Assembly (NCBI GenBank): GCA_907165065.1
Contig: OU015523.1
Location: 43,885,702 to 43,949,701 of the forward strand
Reading direction: 5' to 3'
DNA from: Caprimulgus europaeus
Taxonomy: Eukaryota; Chordata; Aves; Caprimulgiformes; Caprimulgidae
Length of the DNA: 64,000 nt
Part shown: piece after piece, positions 1 to 11,000 of the stretch
Layout: each line of letters starts with the position of its first letter
How positions within the stretch are numbered: position 1 is the first letter of the stretch
Notes under the pieces: model-generated
The model's input: the letters and a program-made list of their open reading frames with translations, nothing else
Databases searched by the model: none
Told to the model about the DNA's origin: nothing
Program-made: the position numbers and the translations under genes

Positions 1-110
1 TTACTTTAAGCAGAACTGTTAAATATGAGATATTTAGCAGTTCATCAAAAGCTTTGAGTCCAGACCTTTTTACCACTTCCCAAAAGCAAAGAATTTGGAA
101 AATTAAGGGA
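1..110. other. Unique flanking sequence
   Basis: This is AT-rich sequence leading up to the first CR1 copy. I see no gene, repeat or regulatory motif that I can support. Confidence 0.5.
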
Positions 111-277
111 ATCATAGAATCATAGAATGGTTTGGGTTGGAAGGGACCTTAAAGATCATCTGGTTCCAATGCCCTGCCATGACGAGGGACACCTTCCACT
201 AGACCAGGTTGCTCAAAGCCTCATCCAGCCTGGCCTTGAACACTTCCAGGGAGGGGGCATCCACAACTTCCTTGGGC
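111..277 (-). mobile_element. CR1 LINE fragment, 3' end
   Basis: On the plus strand it opens with the reverse complement of the CR1 tail (ATCATAGAATCATAGAATGG), followed by the usual GGTTGGAAGGGACCTTAAAGA block and a phrase equivalent to 'cctggccttgaacacttccagggagggg'. The element is therefore on the minus strand and is truncated at its 5' end near position 277, where similarity stops after 'ccttgggc'. About 170 bp remain, all from the C-terminal and 3' UTR part of ORF2. It is a non-functional retrotransposon fossil. The open frame inside it is not a gene. Confidence 0.93.
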
Positions 278-526
278 GAAGATTCGGAAGTACTGTTAAT
301 GTTATGGCAGTGGTACTACCTTCAAACTTTACAACAGAATGAATAAGACGTTAGTCTGAGGTATGCAGACATTGTCTCAAATCCTTTTGTTGCATGACTT
401 GGAGCAAGAATTTGACATCATCTCCCTCAGCAATCCCTTCTGGAAGTTGAGGAAACTGTTCCCATTGATGGATGGAAGACAAAACAGTGACAAAGGCTCT
501 GGATGCTGAGGAAGCATGGAACTGAA

Positions 527-949
527 TCAGAGAATCACAGAATGGCAGGGGTTGGAAGGGACCCCTGGAAATCATCTAGTCCAACTCCCCTGCCAAAGCA
601 GGTACATGTAGAGCAAGCTGCACAGGACTGCATCCAGGCAGGTTTTGAACATCTCCAGAGAAGGAGACTCCACAGCCTCCCTGGGCAGCCTGTTCCAGTG
701 CTCTGTCACCCTCAAAGCAAAAAATATTTTCCTCATCGTCAGATGAAACTTCCTGTGTTCCAGTTTGTGCCCATTGCCCCTTGTCCTGTTGCTGGAAACC
801 ACTGAAAAGGGTCTGGCCCCATCCTCTTGACAGCCACCCTTTAGGCATTTATAAGCATTGATAAGGTCCCCTCTGTGTCTTCTCTTCTTCAGGCTAAACA
901 GACCCAGGAGTCTCAGCCTTTCCTGAGATGCTCTAGTCCCCTAATCATC
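527..949 (-). mobile_element. CR1 LINE, 3' part (split by LTR)
   Basis: This is the 3' half of a CR1 copy on the minus strand. It starts on the plus strand with AGAATCACAGAATGGCAGGG and runs through the conserved 'ggagactccacagcctccctgggcagcc' and 'tttataagcattgataaggtccc' regions. CR1 similarity stops abruptly at about 949, just before TGTGCTAGG, and resumes at about 1567. The two halves join in CR1 order once the intervening LTR is removed, so this is one copy interrupted by a later insertion. Confidence 0.92.
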
Positions 950-1566
950 TGTGCTAGGATAGAGTTAATTTTCTTTTTAGTAATTAGAAAAGCTGTATTT
1001 TAGTTTCAGTGTTTCAGTTCAGACTTATTATGAGAAGAACGTTGATAACAGTGCTGGTGTTATTAGTTGCTGCTGGAGCTCAAGGCCACCGTGTTTGGCT
1101 GGTTCACAGCTGCATTAGGACTGGGAGGGAGAAGCGTAGTGAACAGCAAAACCCAAACCTGGCATTTGGATGTGCCAATGAAATATTCCATATCATATCC
1201 CGTCATGCCAGTATATTAACCAGGGCTGACCGGAAGATGGGGGGATCGCTCGGGCTTGTTCTTCAGGGGTTTCGGTTTCAGGACGGTCTGGGCTCTGGGA
1301 TCGTTAGCTGGCACAGGCTGGGCATCAGTCAGTGGGCAGTGAGCACTGTGTATCACTCATTTGTATAATTCTGTTATCACTGTTGTTATCATTATCATTT
1401 CATTTTAATTAGTAAATAGTTTTTATCTCAACTCATGAGTTTCCTTTCCCTTTTCTTTCCAATTCTCTCCCCTACTCCCTGGGTGAGGGAGGGGGAGAGT
1501 GAGAGAACAGGCTGTGTTTGGCTGCAAGCTGTAAGCCAAAAGGGTGAATCCACCCAAAGCACCACA
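950..1566 (+). mobile_element. Solo ERVL-type LTR nested in CR1
   Basis: This is a solo long terminal repeat of an endogenous retrovirus. Its left edge TGTGCTAGGATAGAGTTAAT matches the TGTGCT..AGAGTTAATTTTCTT start of the abundant avian ERVL LTRs. Other shared marks are 'aatattccatatcatatcc', a 'gccagtatattaa' TATA-like box, 'tttttatctcaactcatgagttt' after the polyadenylation area, and a CTCTCCCC..CCCTGGGTGAGGG..GAGAGTGAGAG 3' block. It is about 615 bp long, with no internal retroviral genes next to it and no second LTR, as expected after LTR-LTR recombination. The right edge (…CACCACA) is approximate and I could not find a clean 5 bp target duplication, so the copy is old. The 119-codon open frame inside is not a protein gene. 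Confidence 0.85.
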
Positions 1567-1842
1567 TAGCCCTCCACTGGACCATCTCCAGCAGTTCCTG
1601 GTCTTGAACTGGGAAGCCCATAACTTGACACAGAACTCTAGATGCAGCCTCACTAGGGCACAGTAGAGAGGGAGGATATCTTCCCTTGACCTGCTGGTCA
1701 ACTCTTAATGCACTCCAGGATACCATTGTCCACCTTGGCCATGAGGGCACATTGCTGGCTCATTGTTAACTCGCTGTCCACCAGGATCACAACCTTCTGA
1801 GCCCTGCCATTCAGCCAGTTCTCAATCCATCTCACTGTTCAC
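1567..1842 (-). mobile_element. CR1 LINE, 5' part (split by LTR)
   Basis: This continues the CR1 copy at 527-949 on the other side of the LTR. It resumes with AGCCCTCCACTGGACCATCT and the CR1 'agcagttcctggtcttgaactggg' stretch. It then covers the region encoding the end of the reverse transcriptase, as far as 'gccattcagccagttctcaatccatctcactg'. At about 1783 it jumps from 'ccaccaggat' to an ORF2 segment that normally lies further upstream, so there is an internal deletion. Open frames on the minus strand here (for example 1423-1701) are decayed CR1 ORF2. Confidence 0.88.
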
Positions 1843-2388
1843 ACTCACACATGAAATCAGGCAGGTAGTGTAATAACTTTACTAATCTATGAATCTATAG
1901 GATTTTATTGGCCAAACTCTGCTATTCCTGTGGATTGCAGATTTCAATACCATTATTAATATTTATCAAAGTTGCAGAGATGAATTATAGATTATTTTCT
2001 TCTCTTTAGCCTTATATATTGTCTCCAGATGTTGCAACAGAGAAGACAAAGTCATGTCATTTAATTTTCTGAAGAAGTATTCTACCCGAGAGCATCAATG
2101 AATCATAATTTGTTAGGGTGGCCCCTGCAAGTCTGCTAGAAAATATTAATGAGATTACTGTGGTTGCAATTTGCCTATTAGTGTTAGGATAAAAATAGGC
2201 TTCACAGCTGTCAAGATTTATAGAGTCCTATGTGAAAATACAACTTTGGGGGATCAGAAAATGAGATCAATCAGTTACTTTACACTGAGAACAAAAATAA
2301 GATATTTACTGACCAATTTATTTCAAACCCTGGTATCTCACATAAGCCTTTCATTAAGCCTTCCCTAAGTTTGACTGTTAAGGGAGCA
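1843..2388. other. AT-rich unique sequence
   Basis: This has no codon-like structure and no repeat I recognise. The short open frame at 2171-2368 has no supporting features. Confidence 0.5.
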
Positions 2389-3019
2389 AATGTATTTTGT
2401 CATCTGGTTTTATTTTGAGGAAACTATGGCTCAATTTGAAGACATTTATAATAAATGTCTTAAAGGAAAGTCTGAAGGAAATTAATATTAAATACTATTC
2501 CAAACAGCAACTCTAAGACAAAGTCATTATTAAAATTCTGATTATTAATGTGTTGGATATATTAAGACAAATGTGACATTACATTTGAGGTTACGAGTTT
2601 GTGGTTGGAGTTGTAGATTTATTTTTTAAAGCAGATGACATCACTCTGTGATGCAAAGTGAGTTCTCATTCTGTTCTCAGAAGAAAAACTTTCTGAAGTA
2701 GCTCTGAATGCAAAAGAATTACACTGGTGCAAAAATAATCTACTCTGAGGTTTCATCTGGTTGCTGATTTATGAACTTGGGCAATGCAATGTTGCTTTAA
2801 AATAGAAATCTAAAACTCATGCAACTCCTCCCACAGACTGGTAACCTCAAATGTATCTTATTAAATGTACTGTGTTAACTATCTACTTAATTTAATCATT
2901 ATTGTGAATTGCTGTTTGGGATACAGTTTGATTTTACTTTTCCTCAAATTTGCCTTTATAATTACTTAAAACTGAGCCATAGCTCTCCCCCCAAAATCAC
3001 ATGGAAAAAAAAAATACTT
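2389..3019. repeat. Long imperfect inverted repeat (MITE-like)
   Basis: The left arm at about 2389-2634 and the reverse complement of the right arm at about 2791-3019 share a colinear series of blocks. From outside inward they are TGTATTTT/AGTATTTT, CTATGGCTCA (2425-2434 against 2974-2983), CCAAACAGCAA, ACATTTGAGGTTAC, GGAGTTG and TAGATTT..TTTTAAAGCA. The blocks keep the same order and similar spacing, with indels between them. The spacer is about 155 bp. Weak similarity may extend outward to about 2370 and 3045. There are no coding frames. It could be a palindromic non-autonomous DNA transposon or an old inverted duplication. I recognise no family. Confidence 0.7.
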
Positions 3020-3204
3020 GATTCTTTACTACTCAATGTCTAAAGTTTTTCATACAACATGAGCCTGGAGCATTTTGGCCAAGGAAAAGTTTTGACCTTC
3101 TACATCTGCACCAGTGCGGTCAGCATTTCTGCAGACTTATGTTGGTTTTATGAAGACAGAATGAGGCTCACTTCACACAGTAGGTATCATTCCATCGTGC
3201 GTAT

Positions 3205-3390
3205 CAGTGAATTTCAACTTTTTTTGAGTTGTTGACCTTTCATAGTTTTCCAAGGGAAATACAGATGCCTGAATAGTGAATTTAAATTATAATACCAGTA
3301 GGTTTGGCTTTTATAATTCCATTTTTAAGACCTTTCAGAGGCAGTCAACCAATCCCCAGGGGTCTGTGGGACACAGCGTGAAAACCACTG
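3205..3390. mobile_element. Probable hAT-type MITE
   Basis: The left end CAGTGAATTTCAAC and the reverse complement of the right end, CAGTGGTTTTCACGC, resemble the CAGTGGTTCTCAA terminal inverted repeats of hAT/Charlie-type non-autonomous transposons. Just inside the right end, the plus strand reads CCCCAGGGGTCTGTGG, which is also typical of these elements. The length is 186 bp. The flanking 8-mers (gtgcgtat and caccaaag) do not match, so the copy is old or one border is slightly off. It has no coding capacity. Confidence 0.55.
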
Positions 3391-4869
3391 CACCAAAGGC
3401 TACTCTAGAGGAAATTATCGCCAACCTACACTGTGACCAATAGCGATCGCCCTCCCTGTTCTGCAGGGCACAAAGCAGCCTCAGCTTCGGCCCCCTCCTT
3501 TCCATTGCTGCAGTCACCTTGGAAGAGCAGGACTACCAATCCATCACAAACAAAGCTTAACTAAAGTACTTATAATTAAAAATATATGGAGGAGGGAGAA
3601 ATCTGATTCCAGACAATTTCTTATTTCCATCCTCTGAGCAGAATGTACCATTTTAGAACCTATTTCCAAAACAGTGTGCTTCCTCTTCAGCACAGGCGTT
3701 GACTCACGCTAAGGAATGTATTCCATTACAGCCTTGCTGGCTTGCACTGTAACTTCATGTAGAACCAGTTAGTTGCTGTGGTGACAGCGACCAACAAACA
3801 GAAAAAAATCATGAACTCTTTCAGGGCCGGTCAGAGCAGGTTAATGACAGCACCCATGCTTAAAACTTTTAAATTTTCTTATTGTACTGTCTTTTAAAAA
3901 GAGGCTCAATCATTATAGTAAACGTATAATACCACCCTAAGACCATATGTGTCTCCTCCTGAGAAATTGTTTCACATATCTTGTGAGTTTTTGCAGCTAT
4001 AGAGACTCTAATCTATAGCCGTTATTTCAAGCAAATCTGGAGTTTATCTCCTTAATAACGAATTGAACCACAATTAAACTTGGTGAAACTGCACTGTCTT
4101 TTGGAAAGGTACATGAAGACTGAATCTAAACTTATTGGTGTTTATAGTGTTCATCTGGTGCTGAAATCAGTACAATACCTTTATAACCCAAAATCAACTA
4201 TAACATTCAATGGGGGTGTTTGGAAAATAAGGTATGATACATATAACATTGCATTGTTTTAAGAGAGAGGTATAAACTCCCTGAAAGCTCACAAAAAATC
4301 AAGGTCAACTATCTTCATTATTGCTTTCATTTTCTAACTTATTTGCAATTTCAATAAAGGCATAATGTGGGGTGCAGTCTATGAAAAGGTGGAGATTTCT
4401 CAATTGAAAGAGAAAAAATGGTTCAAAATTTCCTTATTCAGTTTTGAGCTCAGTAACGTTTAGCTCTGCAGGTGCAATTCAATGACAATGAGATGGGTGT
4501 AAACTGTGGTTTGGGTTACTGCAAGGATGCTGCGTTGTTATCTGCTCTATGCTGAAGGAGATGGAGCTTGCAAGGGAAGGAGAGTACTTAGAAAAGGTTC
4601 ATACAGAAAGGAAGACGTTCATATACAAGGAGCAGATTATTATGTTCTCTGCCCTCAGATTATTTTGTTCAGTTTGATCTCACTACAGGCAAGTTGGACC
4701 TTTTTTGTTCAATCTCTCCAACATTTATAGTGACTGCTAAAACCTGTGATTACAGTTTTTGTTGTAGTTAAAGTTGATAGTGAAAAACTGTTCCTAGCTG
4801 TGGAACTTATGGACCTTCTCAAAGCGTCATGAGAACCCAAGCAGATTTTCAACTGAATTACACAACCAC
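3391..4869. other. Unique intergenic sequence
   Basis: This is AT-rich and contains only short unsupported open frames (for example 4080-4262 and 4506-4730). I recognise no gene, RNA or repeat. Confidence 0.5.
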
Positions 4870-5022
4870 AACACAGCCCAGGCTGGAAGGGGCCTTGAAA
4901 GATCATCTGGTCCAACCTTTCATGACAAAAGGAGTGCAGATGAAATTGTCTAGATTGGACCCTGTCCAATCGTGTCTCCTTTGATGGGTACTCCACTATG
5001 TCCCTGAGGTGGTTATTCCAGC
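4870..5022 (-). mobile_element. Old CR1 LINE fragment
   Basis: The plus strand shows GGCTGGAAGGGGCCTTGAAA and GATCATCTGGTCCAACC, which is the reverse complement of the CR1 3' end, and further on 'gtccctgaggtggttattccagc', similar to the CR1 'tccctgggcaacctgttccag' block. The terminal octamer repeats are lost. It is more diverged than the other copies here, so its borders are approximate. Confidence 0.75.
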
Positions 5023-8000
5023 TCCATCTGCAAGGAGGGCATCTGGGATTAGTGGGCCATCTGAGCTGAGCCAGAAGTCAGACAGCTTTCAAAAGCACAA
5101 ACATGAGGTACCACCACACTGGTGGCTACTGAGGGTTAGAGGATGCAGAGGGTGCCGGGTGCACTTGCCTCAGAGAATGGTGGCTGTGGCAGCATGTGCA
5201 GGCACATTTATTCATATGCATAGGTCTGACATTGTGCATACATGTTGTTATTCTCATATACAGATGTTATTATAATGATCTGACCATCAGATCCATCTGC
5301 CATGAAGAACTGTGCATGTACAAACCTATGTGGAAAGAACAGGCTTGCTATGATATGATGCAAGTTGGAGATTTTGGCTCATAAGTTATACATATGCATT
5401 TATGTGCCTGGAAGCACATGTATTTGTATGCATGTGTGTGTCCGTACATTTCATTAATATATGCTGTGTTGTTATTATTATAGTCAGGTAATTCTCATCC
5501 CATTACTTTTATTACTATATTTGTTAATTCACCATGTATCTTCAAGAGACTTTATTAACATTGGCAGGATAAGCCTAACAGCTGTTGTGATGTCTAGACA
5601 AAAGGAATTAAAGACACAGCAGAAATACTTAGTCAATATTTCCCTTCTGTGGGAAGTTTCTGTCTCACTCTTACAAGCCTTTTAATGTAACTTTATTAAG
5701 GTTTTAATGTAATAACCAATGTGTGCTGTAATGGAATAAGTGTACGCATTTTCCATGTATTTACAGTTGGCTGGGCAGAGTCTCCCTGCCTAATATGAAA
5801 GCCAATTTAATGTTGTGGGTTTTAAATTAAACTAGGAATGTTAAGTTTCTAGGACTATCACTGCAAATGAAAAAAAATCACATCAGTTAGACTGGTACTA
5901 TGGAAATCCTGCACTGTTTTGAAAAGAAAAGAAGTTAAGCCCACTCTTTGAACAGCAGCAGACAGAAAAAGGAAAAAGCAACAACTTGGGTTATGTCTCT
6001 GTGTGGGAAACTTGATCCAGGGACGATCCAGGGATGCACAGATTCTAGGTCAGAGAGGACTGTTACGGTAATAATCTTCTTTGAGTTCCCACCAAACCAC
6101 CAGACAAAACATCCTGCTGCATCCTCCTGTCATAATTGCTGCAACAAGAGAATTAATGGGATGAGGCACCGATAGCTCTCTTTCCAAACTTATGACTTGG
6201 TTTTTCTTCTCTCACATCTTCCAAGTTACTTACATTAAGTATCTTCTGCAAAGAGGATCTGAGATTTGTGAATGAAAGCCAGATAAATTAGAGTGTTGTA
6301 ATGAGAAAATATCAAGAGAAAAGGGGAATGGGAGACAAAAGGGCAGTTCAGAGAGAAGAGGAAAGACCAGATAGAGTGAGGAAGTCCAGAGAATGTGAGG
6401 TGGAAAAGGGATGTATCAGAAGATAGAGGTTTTGAAAAATGTCTGTACTTATGAAGATTTTACTGAGTGAAACTGGGCTGAGCCTCCAACAAATAACTTT
6501 GTTGAAATATTTACTGTTGGTTCAGACTAACTAGTCACTCCTGGTTGGGGCTGTGGAGGAGGTGTTTTGATAGAACAGCTTCATTAAAATTGAGGAAAAA
6601 ATCCAAGAAAACCCACATAGCAAGATCTGTTCCCTGCTATTGCCATCCATTCCTTTGTTCCTGGAGTGAGGCCACCTGCTTCATGTCTTTTCTTTCACTG
6701 TCCATTCCAGCTTGGAAGATCCCACATCATGTTGTGGGAGGCTTCAATCTCTGCCGTGTCACAGCCTGGCTGTGTGCCTGCATGCTGACGGACTTTTGAC
6801 AGTGTCCTGTTGCTTCCACCCATACCTTCTTCTGCTAACAATAGGGGCAGGTGGGCCTAGCCTGTTATTCTGACTGCTACACCTCCCTCCACTGCTTGAT
6901 TACATATCTTAAAATGTGAGGACACTGAAGGAAAAATAAATGGCGGTTGGCTTTGGAGATCCATTCATTTCTGTCTTTTCCAGCAGAGAAAAGAATGCAG
7001 TCAAAACCAAAAAGATGAGTAATTTAGGTGACTAAATACCAGAGTTTTGTTGTTCAGATCTTTTGATAAAGGAAAACATAAACTAAAAGAATGATATATG
7101 ACTAATGAGAAGAAACACAGAAGAGTGAAACAGAGGTGGATACTGAGAGAAAGGTATCTGGCTTACATACGCTGTATTGTTAAAAAGTTTAAAGATGCAT
7201 TTTGTTCTGAAAACTAGGAATGCTCCCCTCAGAAAGATAAAACATGACCTGGATTATGAAAGGCTTTCCCCTGGCCTTACTAGAAAAGACAGTTGATAGT
7301 GGTTTGGAGGCTGTTTGACAGCCTGGAGCACGGAGCTTAAAATGATCTATTTTTTCTGGACTTGATTTTGAAGTTAGAGGCTACATTGTCCTGTCAGCAA
7401 ACCGCAGAACACATGTAATCCAAAACAAAGCCGCAAACCAATTTACAAATCCAACTAAATATACAATTGTTCAAAATGCCTTTGTATACTGGGGTAAACT
7501 GTATCCCCAATCCTTATCAAAGGCACTAAATTCTCCAAGATTTCCATATAAATTCTCAAAACGCATGCACATGTCAATATATATTTGTTACACACATATT
7601 TTTAAATGCATGAAAGGAGAAAAATAATATAAAAGTAAACAGATGCCTGAAAGTTTTCGTAGCCAATAATTTAAATTTAATTACCACATTTCCTGCCTGA
7701 TTCTCACACCAATATTGAAAACTGATGTAATGGAAATGCTGTGGCAAATTTTGAGAGCCTGAGATAAAAACATGAATAAAAGCTGCCACTAACTATTTCT
7801 CATATGGTCATCCTACTTGTACAGGTACATTTTTCAGAGGTGTTGTTTCAAGATGCCTGCAGACTCAAGAAGGCAAAATATAATCTAGTTGATGGGAGGT
7901 ATTATATTAATGATGACAAACAATAAATGTACCTGCCTTTGTAAAGATGTCTACTTGGTTCATTATAAGATCAACATTTCACGTAAAATCAACTGTGAAA

Positions 8001-11000
8001 TTGAAGACTCTTGGGGACACTAGAAAGAAAAGTTTTGATTCTTAAGAATGATTTTGACTAAATAACTTTATCCTTGGGGGATGAGGTAGTAGGTCTCTCC
8101 TTCTGCCCTATAAAAAGGTAAAAACTTCAACCAAAAATATAAGTCTATATTTTATGTGTTTATGCTTTACATCATTCATAACCAAAACAAATTCATTGTG
8201 TTCTTACTGAGTATTTTCCTCTGTTTGTAAGTGCTCTAGAAAAGTAGTATGGTCTTGCATCATTCTTGGATGGTGCCCAAATGAAAAATGTGGGTAAACC
8301 TAAAAACTGAAAATAGTTGGTATAATCTTAAAACAGAGGCTAGAGGCACATGTGTATAGCTGTCCTTTGCCCTGTTCTCTGAGAAAATAAATCCAACCTT
8401 CCCTAGTGTTTAAACACTTCAGGTTTTGCCTACTAACATACTTCTGCTTTATAGATTACTTTTTTCTTCTTGGCTTTCTTAGTGAAAGTGAAGTCTGGAA
8501 TTTTTCTGGACTGTTCCAATCCTAGAAAAGTGCTATTAAAAGATTTAGTACAATTAAGGGACAAGTAAGTTAGTGTAGTTAGGATTAAATATGTGGTGAA
8601 GTCAGCTAAAATTCTGCTAACATTTCCTGTAGGTCTTAAGTAACATTTAAGAATCTTTTCTCTCTGCTTTTGAATTTAAGTTCCCAAGGAAACTTCTTGC
8701 TGTAATACTGAGGGTATCCAAAAGATTATTCTTCTGACAATCTTGCTTACTCTGCAAGAAATAAGCTCACTATCAAGTTCCAAGGGGTATTCTGGGAAGT
8801 CAGAACTGTGTATAGGATTGAAATAAATATTTCTGTTTAGATTCTCCAAAAAGCACTTTTGAAACATAAAAGAGTATTAAAAATACTGGTTTTTACTGAC
8901 TGATCCAGTTTCGTGGTAGATATAGGGGTAAGTAGCATCGTGTCCTTCTTTTCCTGGAAAGCATGAGGGAAGTACCCTCTCCACTGTGTTGTTTACACAT
9001 AACTCAGAGTCAGGTTGCCTGGCAGAGGTTTGCTCCACTTGGTATCTGTGGGAACTGAGGACCACTCTCTTACTAGCACTGTTCAACACAACAGCTGTCT
9101 TCTAAGAAAGCTTCAGCAATCTCCCTTTTTCTGTTCCAAGCCAACAATAAAGAAAGTAATTAGCCATGTTTATGTAAGACAAAATTTTGAATTCAGATGA
9201 TCAAGTTACATTTGATTTGTCTCTGTTCAAGCAGTGCAATTCAGAGCTGTTGTTTGATCAGCAGGTCCTCCCAAGATACCGGTGTTCCTCTTTTTGGTAT
9301 GTCTGTTCCTCTGATCGTATCATGTACCAGCTCAGCCCACAGTGGTTGTTCCCTTTCTTAGACTTCAGCAGCAGCAGCTCTGTGCTTGTTATCCCCCACA
9401 CTTTTGGGACATGTAGAAGTTGCTTACGAGGCTGTAGCCTGTACGTAGCGTGGCTAAATGTGATGGTACAGCTGCTGTCTGCAACTATTTTTTCCATCAG
9501 AGAGGGTTTGTTTTGTTTTATCTGTCTTCTAAACACCAGGTAGTCCCAGGAAGTAAGACACCAGCCTCTGATTGTGCTCTGTTATAGCGACTCCAGAAAG
9601 TAACTCAAACTTTGCTCCCTTTTGCCCCAAACAATACGCATGACTGTCTCTTAATCTGTGGATACAGAGGTTATTTTAACAATTACAAATGTCTGGATTG
9701 TAAGGTGAACGTAAAACATAGAAAATTGGTGCTGCATGGCACATTAGAGAATTTAAGTATGCCCTGTGAGGGCCACATGCCATCTTGATTTTCAGTTCTC
9801 AATTTAACTGATTTCCTAAAGGTGACAGTAGATGTCTTCTTGATGTCATTCCGTTATTTAATAGTGCTAAATGTGCACCAGTGTCCTGAGCTTCTTTACC
9901 TGATTCTTCCTTTTTTTTAATGTACCAGAAGCTGTTCACAATGTCACTGCTCATATGAAACCTAATATACAGATATATGGGTATAAATATATATATATAT
10001 ACACATAGAATTGACAGTTCTTAGGTATGTTTTTCTCTCAAAGACAGTTGGGGATGTTTTAATATTGCAGCAATGAATCATCACCAGTGTGGTGCTTTTA
10101 AATGGGATTCCAGCTAGCACTCACTGTTCCATCTGTGTCTGACAGGGGCCTGTGAATGTACTGTGCTACCTTCTTGTTCTGCTCATATGCTGTGTTACCA
10201 GCTACTGTTTCTCAATCTCAGCAGTAGCTCTGGCACTCCTACATTTCCTTGGGCGAGGTGTTTTTTTTCATTGTTGGCTTTTTAAAACAGATTGCCAGGT
10301 GCCATATAGTCAAGCTCCAAAATGTGCTTTGTTCTATGTTTATTGATGTCCTGAAAGGTGTTTCTATAAACTCAGTTTTTCTAACACTAATACTGTGCTC
10401 AGTTTACAGACATTTGTCATTGAAAAAAAAATCTGTGACTGTAGGATGCAGAGACAAAGTGTTTATTTATTGGGGAAGAAACGTGCATGGGTTTGAGCAT
10501 CCATTTTATGCATGACATCCACTAGCCTTCCATAAATAATATATAAAACTTTTTATATGTATGAATTGTGTTTCAAGTTGTTTGTTCTTGTATAAATGAC
10601 TGGAATTTATTATTACAGTTTCTCTCATATCATCTATCTACTTTAGTGAGTCCTTCAGTTTCTCAAACACATTTATGTTACATGTATCCTTTATTTAGTA
10701 GTCATCATTGCATTCTAGTACTTCCAAGCTGCTTGTTAACGAGGCAAATATTTCCCTATAAATGGCAAATTTCATTACAGAAGATCATCTAATTATCTTC
10801 TCTTCAAACTACTTTCTGTTTTTATTTTAAAATTTAAAAAAAAATCAAATAAAAGGATGCCAAGTGTTGGGGCTTTCAGATATTAGGTAACTGTGAAAGT
10901 TGGCAACACTCTGGAATAAGAGGTCTGCGGTACATCATCCTTCTATATTCTCTAACCTGTGATTTCAGACATTTCTGTTTTAGGCTTTACCAAGTCTTTA

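Noticed and set aside
1009..1368. 119-codon frame with a hydrophobic N-terminus that resembles a signal peptide
   Set aside because: It lies wholly inside the solo LTR and its start is LTR sequence shared with other copies, so it is not a secreted protein gene.
9187..9543. 118-codon plus-strand frame overlapping a 92-codon minus-strand frame
   Set aside because: Neither has recognisable motifs, both are Cys/Ser/Phe-rich or Lys/Gln-rich without structure, and mutual overlap on opposite strands suggests chance.
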